Below are positions 1-9,412 of a stretch of 64,000 nucleotides of DNA, one piece after another. Source of the DNA: Leptotrichia sp. oral taxon 212 (GTDB lineage Bacteria; Fusobacteriota; Fusobacteriia; Fusobacteriales; Leptotrichiaceae); contig NZ_CP012410.1 of the NCBI RefSeq assembly GCF_001274535.1, positions 965,126 to 1,029,125 on the forward strand, given 5' to 3'. A model generated the notes under the pieces. It did no database searches and was not told the origin of the DNA. It was given only the letters and a program-made list of their open reading frames with translations. Position 1 is the first letter of the stretch. Every line of letters starts with the position of its first letter. Position numbers and translations under genes: made by a program.

Positions 1-3000
1 TGGTTTTTGTAAATTCTGAAGAAGCTGTATTAGAAAGATTACAGATTAAGTTCAATGATGAAAATATGTATAATAGCGATTATGCAAAATATCTGGAAAC
101 AAAAACTGCAAGAAAAATCCTGGAAGAAAATAAGGAAGATACAAATATAATTTTGAAAATATATGACGAGGCAACCAAAGATAGTGATAATATAGGAAAT
201 GTAATAAGACAACAGGGATTTGATATTTTAAGGGGTAGAGAAGAAAATGAAAGTGTAGGAATACAGGATATAATTTATTATGTCTGGAGTAACCCTATTT
301 CTAATAAAAGCAGGATAGAATCGCTGGAACATGTGTTAAGTCAGTATTCAGCAAAATATGTAAAATATCCTGATAGAAAACCTATTTTAGAAAATAATAT
401 CAAAACAGGATTTACAGAGAAAATACAGAATACATTAAATAATAGTTCAGATAATGTGAAAGATGGGAAGAACACACATAAAATAGAAAAAAATGTGCTT
501 CCTGAGAGATATGACAAGTATATGAAAGGAATAAAAGATATTGATGAAATAGTAATAAGGATTGCTAAAAAAGATTCTTCAGATTTTCCAGCAATGAAAT
601 GTTTGAATTTATTGAAAGAACTGCATTCAAGTGATACTGAATATAAGAAATTTTATGGAATTGATGAAAATGGAATAAATCAGTATCCGTTGGCTAAAAG
701 ATTAATTGATAATATAATAATAGAATTTCTATCAGTTCAGACAGGTTTTAAGGGAGAAAATGAAACAAAATATTTTGATAATCATAGATATAAAGACAAT
801 AACATAGTTAGGAATTATCTTTTATGGTATATCAAAACACAGAGGGGAATGGATATTCCGTCAAAAACAGAGATGGGACTATATAATAGACTTGAAAAAC
901 TTGGAAATGAAATAAGGGTAACTACTGTTTTAAATGACTGGATAACTTCAAAATCAGCAATAAAAGTAAGGAATATCAGGAAAATAAGTAATCTAATAGA
1001 TGAAATATACGAAAACTACAGGGATAAATCTGATTTTGAAAAAGACAGGTCAATAATACATAAATTATTTAAAGACTGCAAAGAATTGAGAGATTATTCA
1101 GCGAACATAGACTCCATGGATATTTATTCCTTTTATAAATCGTTCTATGACTTTCAGAATATAGTGAAACCGACAGGGGAACTGTTTGTAAATGACAACT
1201 GCATGTTGAAATGTACTTTAGGTGAAGATATAAGTAAATTAGTCATAAGTCAGAACAATATAACTTTAAGGGGCGGAAAACAGGCAAATATAAATGATAA
1301 AAATATTTTGCCATTTAAAAAATGTCATGCAATTGGGATATGCAAACCTGAATTACTGGGTCAATGGGAAAAGAATACAGATGTAAAAGTTGGAGAATAC
1401 CCTGCATTATTGGATATTTCTACAATAAAGTGCAAGTACGGGGGGATTATCAGTATTGATGATGCAGGCCAGAAAGAAATAGGAATAGCAAAGGATAAAA
1501 AGACAGAAGTTAAAGAAAGTGCGAGAGATGCTGACTGTGTATATAAACTGTTAGTAGATGTATGCAGGGATATAAATAATAATTTTATGCAGACTTCATT
1601 AAAAAAATCCTGCCAGAAGTTTGCCAGTGCAAAAAAATACATGAGTCAGACAGAAAATAAGCTAAGACCGTATATAAATAAAAGAACTGCCGGAATGCTT
1701 ACAGGAAAAGGTCTTACTGTGGATGAAGAAAAAGAATATAATAAGATTATAAATAATAGCAGAAAAAAAATGTCAATAATGAAATCGGAGGTGACAAAAG
1801 AAAAGGAAAATCAGTTAAGAGCGAAGATTTTCCAGGCGTTTAGAGGTTCTTATAAGAGGGTGAAACAGCTGTCTAATCCTAATATTGATACAAAAGGAAT
1901 AATAAGGGAAAAAGGAATTTCCCTGTGTGATTATGAAAGAAAAAAATTCTACTCTGCAAAAATTCTGCCGGCAATGGTATACGGTTATTTGATGCAGGCC
2001 GCAAAATTTCAGATGAAAATTGAAGAAAAGGAAATTATAAAAGCGGAACTGACCATGGATGAAAACATTTCTAAATCTAAAATAATAGGATTAGACGGTT
2101 TTAATGTTGTGGGAAATAGATTGAATTTAAAGGAAGGTGATAAAAAAGAGATAAAAATTGGTGATATATTGACCTGGATTGGAATGGGTAAAAAATTGTA
2201 TGATAGTACGAAAAGCACTCCCACTGAATGGGATATTCTGAAAATAATAAGAAAAGATGGAAAAATGTTGGCAATGTGTCCTTTTAATCAGATGGAATGG
2301 AATAAAAATCATGGAGGAAATAAAGTATCTGTAATAAAAAATAATACAGTTAAAAGTTCTTCAAAAAATTCAGAATCTAAAAAAAGTATTGATACCTCTA
2401 AGACATCAAAATCATCAGTTGCTGAAGATTCATCGAAAACAGAAAAAAGAGTGGATAGTTGTGCTTCAGGAAATTGTCCTCATTTGGGAGTTCAGGGAAA
2501 GTATACTTTTTATGTTGAAAGATTTGAAGAATACTATAATACAGATCCTAAAAAATGGACAAAAGCAAATGCTAAAAAGAATTCTACTATATCTTATTTT
2601 TCAATATTAGATCCTTTAGGAAAAAAATTGGAAGGCTATGATGGATATGTTATAGAGCCTGGAGGGCCTGATCAGATTATGGCTGAAAGAAATCAGAGGA
2701 TTGTAGAAGGAACGCATAATTTGAGATGGCACTATAAATCAAAAACTAAACATTCACCTGCTTATATGTCAATTCTTGTACATAGTAAAAAAATATCTCC
2801 TAACAGGGGAATATTAATACATTGGGGACTTAGCAGAGGGTGGTCTGTAGGATGCCTGATACCTTCTACAGAAAGAAGTATTATGAGTGACAGAAAAATA
2901 TATAAGGCAGTAAATTCAATGTCTTTATTTGACAAAATAATGAATTTTGCATATAAGATAGAAAAAATTAATAAAAAAAGTAGAACTGCTCAGAATAAAT

Positions 3001-3101
3001 TTGATGATATGAAAGGTGAAGTCCCTAAAGAAGCTATAAAAGGGAAATCTATAAATAATATTGTTTTAGTAGTGAAAAATAATATAAAAAGAACTCTCTA
3101 A
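1..3101 (+). CDS. PAAR-like (DUF4280-type) secretion-associated protein, 5' truncated by window edge
   Basis: The frame is open from base 3 to the stop at 3099-3101, and the ATG at 66 has no Shine-Dalgarno site, so the true start lies left of the window. About 1032 residues are visible. Residues ~395-490 fit the DUF4280/PAAR-like pattern: a 'CTLG' cysteine turn, a 'GKQANINDKNILPF' core, a central 'C..IG.C', then 'KCKYGGIISI..AGQ'. PAAR-like domains cap the spike of contractile secretion systems and carry C-terminal effectors. A Ser/Lys-rich linker (~783-820) leads to a C-terminal domain (~833-960) with 'ILIHWG' and 'SVGCLIPS'. That resembles DUF5675 or L,D-transpeptidase-like folds with a His and a Cys. 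The effector role is inference. The next gene encodes a lipoprotein that could be its partner. No other secretion gene is visible. Confidence 0.6.
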   Translation, partial: VFVNSEEAVLERLQIKFNDENMYNSDYAKYLETKTARKILEENKEDTNIILKIYDEATKDSDNIGNVIRQQGFDILRGREENESVGIQDIIYYVWSNPISNKSRIESLEHVLSQYSAKYVKYPDRKPILENNIKTGFTEKIQNTLNNSSDNVKDGKNTHKIEKNVLPERYDKYMKGIKDIDEIVIRIAKKDSSDFPAMKCLNLLKELHSSDTEYKKFYGIDENGINQYPLAKRLIDNIIIEFLSVQTGFKGENETKYFDNHRYKDNNIVRNYLLWYIKTQRGMDIPSKTEMGLYNRLEKLGNEIRVTTVLNDWITSKSAIKVRNIRKISNLIDEIYENYRDKSDFEKDRSIIHKLFKDCKELRDYSANIDSMDIYSFYKSFYDFQNIVKPTGELFVNDNCMLKCTLGEDISKLVISQNNITLRGGKQANINDKNILPFKKCHAIGICKPELLGQWEKNTDVKVGEYPALLDISTIKCKYGGIISIDDAGQKEIGIAKDKKTEVKESARDADCVYKLLVDVCRDINNNFMQTSLKKSCQKFASAKKYMSQTENKLRPYINKRTAGMLTGKGLTVDEEKEYNKIINNSRKKMSIMKSEVTKEKENQLRAKIFQAFRGSYKRVKQLSNPNIDTKGIIREKGISLCDYERKKFYSAKILPAMVYGYLMQAAKFQMKIEEKEIIKAELTMDENISKSKIIGLDGFNVVGNRLNLKEGDKKEIKIGDILTWIGMGKKLYDSTKSTPTEWDILKIIRKDGKMLAMCPFNQMEWNKNHGGNKVSVIKNNTVKSSSKNSESKKSIDTSKTSKSSVAEDSSKTEKRVDSCASGNCPHLGVQGKYTFYVERFEEYYNTDPKKWTKANAKKNSTISYFSILDPLGKKLEGYDGYVIEPGGPDQIMAERNQRIVEGTHNLRWHYKSKTKHSPAYMSILVHSKKISPNRGILIHWGLSRGWSVGCLIPSTERSIMSDRKIYKAVNSMSLFDKIMNFAYKIEKINKKSRTAQNKFDDMKGEVPKEAIKGKSINNIVLVVKNNIKRTL

Positions 3102-3124
3102 TTAGAATGAAAGGTAGAAGTGAA

Positions 3125-4054
3125 ATGAAAAGGATAATACTATTTTTGCCATTATTTTTATTAATTTGCTGTATAAATAAAAATCAGGAGCTTAGTACTG
3201 GAAATGATAAAAAGAATAAAAAATCAACAGCTGAGAGAAAAGAGGAGGAGAAAAGATATATGTCTTATGATGAATTTAATAAAAAGTATTTTTATTGGAA
3301 TGGTAGTAATTCATTTTTAAGAAGTGATGATGAAAAATTGAAAAAATATATATTGAAAAAAGAGGAGAAGTTAGAATCTTTCATAAATTCAGATGGAAAT
3401 GAAGTGAAAATGGAGAAAATACTAGGAGAATTTTCTTCTGAAGGAGATAGGATATTACAGATAATCAAACTTTTAATAGAATCTGAAATAGAAGAAAGAA
3501 AAACAATACAATTTTCTAATTTCTATTTTAATAACAGATTTCTTGATGAACTGAGAGAAAATAGAAATAAAATGCTGAATAATTTTGATAATTCAGAAAA
3601 CAAAGAAAAAATACTTCTTTCCATACTAGAGAAAAATTTTACTGAAGAAGAGATAAGAATATTTTTTGATTTATACTACATAAATGCAGAATTTGATAAT
3701 TATGAAATTTCAGGAAGATATGGGTTACCAAAAGTTGATAAAGTTATTGCAGAGGTTGAAAAAATAGAAGGAATAGATGAAAAAGGATGGGTTAAGAGAG
3801 AAATGAGTTCAAGTATTCCTTTATTTGAAAATGAGGCGGAAGAAGTCAGCAATATACATATTTTAAAGAATAATAGAATAGTAATAGTTGATGAGAATCA
3901 GAAACCAATAAAAGAAATTAAAGTGAAAGATTACAGGAAAATTGATTTGACGATATATAAAGGAATTTTATATATTTATGATGATGGGAAAATATATGAG
4001 TATTCATTAAAAAATTTAAATGATGTAAAAGTAATTGATGTTAAAAACTTATAG
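3125..4054 (+). CDS. Putative lipoprotein of unknown function (309 aa)
   Basis: The N-terminus (MKRIILFLPLFLLICC) is a basic n-region, hydrophobic core and lipobox with Cys15/16, so the product is probably a membrane-anchored lipoprotein. The start at 3125 is preferred over the ATG at 3107 because it lies closer to a purine-rich site and begins directly with the signal peptide. The mature part is highly charged, Lys/Glu-rich and mostly helical, with no catalytic motif I recognise; the last ~70 residues look like short beta strands. It begins 23 bp after the PAAR-like gene and is probably co-transcribed. In such loci the second gene is often an immunity or accessory protein, but that is only a positional guess. 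A strong hairpin terminator follows. Confidence 0.6.
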   Translation: MKRIILFLPLFLLICCINKNQELSTGNDKKNKKSTAERKEEEKRYMSYDEFNKKYFYWNGSNSFLRSDDEKLKKYILKKEEKLESFINSDGNEVKMEKILGEFSSEGDRILQIIKLLIESEIEERKTIQFSNFYFNNRFLDELRENRNKMLNNFDNSENKEKILLSILEKNFTEEEIRIFFDLYYINAEFDNYEISGRYGLPKVDKVIAEVEKIEGIDEKGWVKREMSSSIPLFENEAEEVSNIHILKNNRIVIVDENQKPIKEIKVKDYRKIDLTIYKGILYIYDDGKIYEYSLKNLNDVKVIDVKNL

Positions 4055-4100
4055 GATAAAAAAGTTAAAATAAAAATTGTTGAAAAAGGAAATAAAATAG

Positions 4101-4148
4101 AACGGTAATGAAATATAGTTCATTAGAAATATATTCGTTACCGTTTTA
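4101..4148 (+). terminator. Rho-independent terminator after the lipoprotein gene
   Basis: Arms 4101-4116 and 4130-4145 pair as AACGGTAA/TTACCGTT, extended inward by a GAAATATA/TATATTC segment with one wobble and one bulge. The loop is about 13 nt. A short T-rich tail follows. It separates the PAAR-like/lipoprotein unit from the next gene. Confidence 0.7.
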
Positions 4149-4307
4149 TGTATATTTTAAAAATCTATATGTTTGTTATATTAGAAAAATCTATCTGAAA
4201 AGGCAAAAAGAAAAAATATTTTTAATAGAAAATATACAATTGATTTTTTTAGAAGATAAAGGTAAAATAGAACAAAAAGTTTAGAGTTGTCAGGAAAGGA
4301 TAAATTT

Positions 4308-4790
4308 ATGAATATAAGAAAAGGAAAAATCGAAGATTTGCATGAGATAACTGCTATAGAAACTGAATGTTTTCCAGCAAGTGAAGCAGCAACAGAAGAA
4401 TCATTTAAAGGGAGATTGACTGTATATCCTGATTATTTCTGGATTCTTGAGGAAAATGGAAAAATTGTAAGTTTTGTAAATGGAATGGCAACAGACAGTC
4501 CAAATTTATCAGATGAAATGTATGAAAATCCTTATTTACACAATCCTGAAGGTAAATGGCAGATGATTTTTGGAGTTAACACATTACCTGGCTACAGAAA
4601 AAGAGGGTATGCAGGAAAATTAATCAATGAACTGATTGAAAATGCGAAATCCGGAAAAAGAAAGGGAGTTGTCCTGACCTGTAAGGACACATTAGTACCA
4701 TATTATTCAAAATTTGGATTTAAAAATGAAGGAGTATCTGAATCTACTCATGGTGGAGTTGTATGGTATGAGATGCGGCTGATATTTTAA
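4308..4790 (+). CDS. GNAT family N-acetyltransferase (160 aa)
   Basis: This is a single-domain GCN5-related acetyltransferase of typical length. The N-terminus 'MNIRKGKIEDLHEITAIE' is the usual beta1-alpha1, and the acetyl-CoA motif is visible as 'GYRKRGYAGKL' (R-x-x-G-x-A/G). A conserved tyrosine in 'VPYYSKFGFKNEG' near the end is the usual general-acid position. The start at ATG 4308 is chosen because AGGAAAGGA lies at 4292-4300; a TTG at 4287 in the same frame overlaps the upstream side of that site. The substrate is unknown. It is a monocistronic gene with its own terminator at 4828-4852. Confidence 0.85.
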   Translation: MNIRKGKIEDLHEITAIETECFPASEAATEESFKGRLTVYPDYFWILEENGKIVSFVNGMATDSPNLSDEMYENPYLHNPEGKWQMIFGVNTLPGYRKRGYAGKLINELIENAKSGKRKGVVLTCKDTLVPYYSKFGFKNEGVSESTHGGVVWYEMRLIF

Positions 4791-4827
4791 AATCTTATTT
4801 TAATGCAGTAATGAAATATATTAAATT

Positions 4828-4852
4828 AGACTGGAATAATACAGTCTTTTTT
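4828..4852 (+). terminator. Rho-independent terminator after the GNAT gene
   Basis: The stem AGACTG (4828-4833) pairs perfectly with CAGTCT (4842-4847), with an 8-nt loop and a run of T directly after. The remaining sequence up to 5019 holds a purine-rich GGAAAGGAG at about 4892-4901 with no start codon near it. Confidence 0.7.
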
Positions 4853-5019
4853 AGTATAATTATTATAAAATGATAAAAGATAATTTTTAAGAGGAAAGGA
4901 GAATAAAACTCTTCAGAACAATAAAAAATATAAAGAAAATACAGTGCGGCAAAATTATAACTGCTGAAATTCTGTAAAATATTACTTTATAATATTGGAA
5001 GAAGGTTTTAAGTCTAGAT

Positions 5020-8000
5020 ATGAATATTAATTTGTTAAATTTACTGGCAGAAAAACTGAACACAGGTTCAATGAGAAGCATTTATTTAAGTGCAATGCCT
5101 GGAAGATACAGGGTAAGAATGGATTTATCAGATTTTGATAAAATAGATATAAATTTTTCTAAAAGTTTTTTTGAGAATCTGTTTACAAAAAAAAGTTTCA
5201 GCATGAAAATCAGAATGACGAATGAAGAAAAAAATCAGTCTGTAGAAAGAAAAATCCAGTATCTTTTCAATGAAAACATGAATATTTTAAGGGAAGAAGG
5301 GATAAATAGCCTTGCGTTGGGATATCCTATTCTGGTGAAACAGAATAATAAGACAAAATCCGTTATGAAATCTCCTCTGTTTATATGGAAACTGGATATA
5401 ACAAGATCTAAACTTGATATGAATGAATTTACAATTTCAAAAGATGAAAATTCTTCTGCTGAAATTAACAAAGTTTTACTTATGCAGCTGCTTTCAGATG
5501 ATAAGACTAACTTATCAGATGTATATGATTTAGGAAAAGATGAAGATGAAAGCATTCTCACATTTGAAGAAATAAAAAATATACTTTCTGAAATAAACAA
5601 AAAATTGAAAATAGAATACTCTGAGGAATTTAAAATAGAAAAATTTCCTGAAAATGCTGAAAAAATAGATGAAAAAGGAAAGGAAGCTCCATTTATTTTT
5701 TATGGAGGAGTATTAGGACTGTTTAAACGTCAGAATGAAGGAATAATACAGGATTTCAATATTTTAACGGAAAATTTTTCCCAGTTTAAATTTAATGTGT
5801 CTGAAAGAGATGATTTTCAGCTGAATAAAAATACATCAATTTCAACTGATCCGAGCCAGCAGAATGTTGTGGAGACATTGACGGATACTCAGTATAAAAT
5901 TATTCAGGGACCTCCGGGAACAGGGAAAAGCCAGACTCTGACCGCAATCATTACAAATTCTCTTGAGAATGGTGCAAATATTCTGATTGTCTGTGAGAAA
6001 AAAACTGCACTGGATGTAATATACGAAAAACTGTCAGAGCTCGGACTGGGAGATCTTACTGTAATGCTGAATGCCCCTGTAAAAGATCGTAGAGATGTAG
6101 TAAGGAGAGTAAGGGATCTTGCAGACAATCTTCCTAAAACTGAACAGTTTGATGAAGCAAAATACGAGTATTCGGTAATGGAATATAAAAATCTGAAGGA
6201 GAAGTATAACAATCATCAGAAGGCTCTGAAAGAAAATATGAGAAATACAAACTTGACAGTAAATGATACAATGTTGAATCTTCTGGAGGGAAAAGAACAT
6301 CAGAATTACTATCATGTGGATACTGAGAAAAATAATACTGACACAGTTTACAGAATACTTGATATTGTAGACAGACTGCTTAATAAAATAGGAGCAATTG
6401 ATAAAATTAGAAAATTTGAAGAAATATATAATGACAAGTTTAAAAATATACAGTCTTACGAGATATTTTTTGAAGAAACTTCAAATACATTGAATGACGC
6501 TAAAAAAATGATAAATTTCATTAAGGATAATATGTCAAAATATGGGAAACAGTTTGAAGAGTTTTTTGGTGTAAATAAACTGAAAGTTTCAATATTCTCA
6601 ATATTTAATTCTAAAATAAAAAGTATAAAGAATGCATGGGAAGACATTTACAAAAATTCCAGAAAAATATATGAATATAATGACAAATATATAGATAGAA
6701 AATTTACTCAGCATGATTATGGAAAATATGAAAAGGAACTGGAAGAATTTTCTGGAATATTAAATGAAATTGTAGACAACAGAAATGGATTTATGAGTTT
6801 TATAGATGAAAAGAAAAATCGAGAAGTAACAAGAGAAGAGGAAGCTTTCATAAATAATTTCATAAAATATGTTGATGAAAATAAAATTGAAGACAGGAAA
6901 GAGTTTCTGAAGCTCTCCTATTATTATTCATTATTGCAGAACAGTAATATAAAAAATGAAATGTACAGGGATTATTCAGTCAATATAGAAAAACTGCTTG
7001 AACATGATAAATTCATAACAGAGAACCAGAAGTATCAGATAAAGAAAAACTGGCAGGAAACAAGAAGAAGAGCACTTGGTTCAATGGGAAAAGAAGACAA
7101 CATAAAAATGCTGTATAATCTGAGAAAAAATGCAAAATATGGGAAAATAAATACTTTAAGGGAAATTATAGGATCGGACGTAGAATTTTTTAAGAAGATT
7201 TTCCCGGTGATAATGACGGATCCAAATACATGCAGTGCAGTATTTCCATTACAGGAAGGGATTTTTGATCTTGTAATATTCGATGAAGCCAGTCAGCTTA
7301 AACTGGAAGAGGTACTGCCTTCCATGATGAGGGGAAAATACAAGATAGTTTCAGGAGACATCCATCAGATGCCGCCTTCAAATTATTTTGGAGCAGAAAT
7401 GGAACAGAAGGAAACTGATAATGAAGAAATAGATGAAGAATCACTTTTTCTGGCAGACAGTGAATCATTGCTTGATTATGTAAATAATCTGAATGGAGAT
7501 GTGGTTATGTCGTATCTTGATTTTCATTACAGATCAAAACATCCGAAGCTGATTAATTTTTCCAATGCGGCATTTTATGAATCAAGGCTGGTTCCAATGC
7601 CATCAAAGTCAGAATATACACCAATTGAATATTATAGAGTAAATGGAATATACAAGGCTAGAAAAAATGATGATGAGGCGGATAGGATTATAGAATATAT
7701 TTTCAGCGATAAAATACTTATAGATGGAAAATTACTGAGTGTGGGAATAGTCACACTGAATCTGGAACAGAAGACTAATATCGTAAACAGAATAAATTCA
7801 TATTTAAGGGAGAATGACAGCGAAGCTGTGAGAAATCGTTATAATGAGCTGCTTGAAAAAAATATGTTTGTAAAAAACCTTGAAAATGTTCAGGGAGATG
7901 AAAGAGATATAATGATATTTTCCACAACTTTCGGAAAAAATGAAGATGGAAAATTTATACAGAATTTTGGTCCTTTAAATAATCAGCAGAAGGGATATAA

Positions 8001-8520
8001 GCTTTTAAATGTGTTAATAACAAGGTCAAAATATAGATTTGCCGTATTTACTTCAATTCCTGAGGAAAATATAAATACATGGGAAAATGAAATTACAAAA
8101 AACGGAAACAATGGTAAAAGTGTATTTTATGCCTATCTTGCGTATGCCCAGGCTGTATCGGAAAATGACACAGATAAGGAAAACAGAATTTTAGATGTTC
8201 TGGCTGTAAATAAGACGAAATATTCCAGTATTCCATATGAAAAAATTCAGGAAACAGACAGTAAAATTGTAAAAATAATTGCAAAGGAAACAGGACTGGG
8301 AGAAAACGAGGAAATAGTAAAGAACTACAGAATTGGCGGATTTATTCTTCCTTATGCAGTAAAGGATAAAGATGCAGATAAGGCCAAAACAGTGATAGAT
8401 ATCAATGATATAGAAACGTTTGATGGGAAAACTGCATACAGAGGACTTATATATAGAAAAAATATGTTTGAAGGCATGGGATATAAATATAAATTATTGA
8501 ACATGGCAGATTACATATAG
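5020..8520 (+). CDS. Superfamily 1 helicase-like AAA ATPase (1166 aa)
   Basis: This is a large nucleic-acid-dependent ATPase of the UvrD/NFX1-like AAA_11/AAA_12 type. A ~270-residue N-terminal region resembling DUF4011 proteins is followed by Walker A 'QGPPGTGKSQT' near residue 298. Helicase motif II is seen as 'FDEASQL' near residue 754, motif IV as 'DFHYRSKHP' near 835, 'VQGDERDIM' near 958, and a motif VI-like 'NVLITRSKYRF' near 1000. A long charged, probably coiled-coil insertion (about residues 370-700) splits the two RecA-like domains. The C-terminal ~150 residues are unassigned. Relatives include stand-alone helicases and defence-associated ATPases, but no nuclease, methylase or other defence gene adjoins it. 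The Shine-Dalgarno (AGAAGG at 5000-5005) is rather far from the ATG. Confidence 0.8.
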   Translation: MNINLLNLLAEKLNTGSMRSIYLSAMPGRYRVRMDLSDFDKIDINFSKSFFENLFTKKSFSMKIRMTNEEKNQSVERKIQYLFNENMNILREEGINSLALGYPILVKQNNKTKSVMKSPLFIWKLDITRSKLDMNEFTISKDENSSAEINKVLLMQLLSDDKTNLSDVYDLGKDEDESILTFEEIKNILSEINKKLKIEYSEEFKIEKFPENAEKIDEKGKEAPFIFYGGVLGLFKRQNEGIIQDFNILTENFSQFKFNVSERDDFQLNKNTSISTDPSQQNVVETLTDTQYKIIQGPPGTGKSQTLTAIITNSLENGANILIVCEKKTALDVIYEKLSELGLGDLTVMLNAPVKDRRDVVRRVRDLADNLPKTEQFDEAKYEYSVMEYKNLKEKYNNHQKALKENMRNTNLTVNDTMLNLLEGKEHQNYYHVDTEKNNTDTVYRILDIVDRLLNKIGAIDKIRKFEEIYNDKFKNIQSYEIFFEETSNTLNDAKKMINFIKDNMSKYGKQFEEFFGVNKLKVSIFSIFNSKIKSIKNAWEDIYKNSRKIYEYNDKYIDRKFTQHDYGKYEKELEEFSGILNEIVDNRNGFMSFIDEKKNREVTREEEAFINNFIKYVDENKIEDRKEFLKLSYYYSLLQNSNIKNEMYRDYSVNIEKLLEHDKFITENQKYQIKKNWQETRRRALGSMGKEDNIKMLYNLRKNAKYGKINTLREIIGSDVEFFKKIFPVIMTDPNTCSAVFPLQEGIFDLVIFDEASQLKLEEVLPSMMRGKYKIVSGDIHQMPPSNYFGAEMEQKETDNEEIDEESLFLADSESLLDYVNNLNGDVVMSYLDFHYRSKHPKLINFSNAAFYESRLVPMPSKSEYTPIEYYRVNGIYKARKNDDEADRIIEYIFSDKILIDGKLLSVGIVTLNLEQKTNIVNRINSYLRENDSEAVRNRYNELLEKNMFVKNLENVQGDERDIMIFSTTFGKNEDGKFIQNFGPLNNQQKGYKLLNVLITRSKYRFAVFTSIPEENINTWENEITKNGNNGKSVFYAYLAYAQAVSENDTDKENRILDVLAVNKTKYSSIPYEKIQETDSKIVKIIAKETGLGENEEIVKNYRIGGFILPYAVKDKDADKAKTVIDINDIETFDGKTAYRGLIYRKNMFEGMGYKYKLLNMADYI

Positions 8521-8572
8521 GAGAATTTCTTCTAATATTTGAAAATATTTATAATGAAAGGGTGAGTCTGAA

Positions 8573-9334
8573 ATGAAAAGAAATGTTTTTATAACAGGGG
8601 CTTCCAGTGGAATAGGAAAAGCAATGGCTTATTCCTTTGGTAAAAATGGTGATAATCTTATTTTGTGTGCCAGAAGGCAGGAAAAGCTTCAGGAAATAAA
8701 AAAAGACATTGAAAGTAAACATGATGTAAGAGTGGATATTTATGAACTTGATGTAACAAAATACGAAAAAGTTACAGATACAGTAAAGGAAATAATTAAA
8801 AATTCAGGGGAAATAGATATTCTGATAAATAATGCAGGACTTGCGCTGGGACTGGAAAAATTTCAGGATTATAATATATCTGACATTGAAAGAATGATTG
8901 ATACAAATATAAAAGGACTTCTGTATATAACGAGGGAAGTTATACCAAATATGGTAAAAAATAATAAAGGACACATAATAAATATAGGATCGACAGCAGG
9001 GGTTTATGCTTATGGTGGAGCTGCTGTCTACTGTGCAACAAAGTCTGCTGTAAAATTTTTAAGTGACGGAATAAGAATAGATACAATTGATAAAAATATT
9101 AAAGTAAGTACGCTACAGCCAGGAATTGTTGAAACGGATTTCAGTGAAGTGAGATTTCATGGTGATAAGGAAAAGGCTAAAAAAGTTTATGAAGGTATAA
9201 AGGCATTAAAACCTGAAGATATAGCAGATATAGCTTTATATGTGACAAATCAGCCTGAGCATGTGCAGATATCCGATGTTACAATAATGGCAACAAAGCA
9301 GGCCACAGGATTTAATGTACATAGGGAAAAATAG
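8573..9334 (+). CDS. Short-chain dehydrogenase/reductase, YdfG-like (253 aa)
   Basis: This is a classical SDR NAD(P)-dependent oxidoreductase. The cofactor motif 'TGASSGIG' is at residues 7-14, 'NNAG' lies near 88-91, and the catalytic Y-x-x-x-K is in 'VYCATKSAV' near residue 153-157, followed by 'QPGIVETDFSE'. An 'ARR' after beta2 suggests a preference for NADP. Length and the C-terminal segment ending in 'QATGFNVHR' closely match the YdfG/3-hydroxy acid dehydrogenase subgroup, which reduces malonic semialdehyde or oxidises L-allo-threonine and serine. The exact substrate cannot be read here. It lies 52 bp after the helicase and has a good AAAGGGTGA site. Confidence 0.88.
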   Translation: MKRNVFITGASSGIGKAMAYSFGKNGDNLILCARRQEKLQEIKKDIESKHDVRVDIYELDVTKYEKVTDTVKEIIKNSGEIDILINNAGLALGLEKFQDYNISDIERMIDTNIKGLLYITREVIPNMVKNNKGHIINIGSTAGVYAYGGAAVYCATKSAVKFLSDGIRIDTIDKNIKVSTLQPGIVETDFSEVRFHGDKEKAKKVYEGIKALKPEDIADIALYVTNQPEHVQISDVTIMATKQATGFNVHREK

Positions 9335-9412
9335 AAGATAGCAGAGATATATCTTTTACGAATAGATTTTAATTCAATGTTTATATGAAAAAACGGAAGG
9401 GGAAATTTTAAA

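Noticed and set aside
1361-1642. Minus-strand frames inside the PAAR-like and other large genes
   Set aside because: Their composition mirrors the coding strand, they lack ribosome-binding sites, and they overlap well-supported genes completely.
5020-8520. Helicase gene as part of an anti-phage defence island
   Set aside because: Neighbours are housekeeping or metabolic genes; no nuclease, methylase, CRISPR repeats or integrase are visible.
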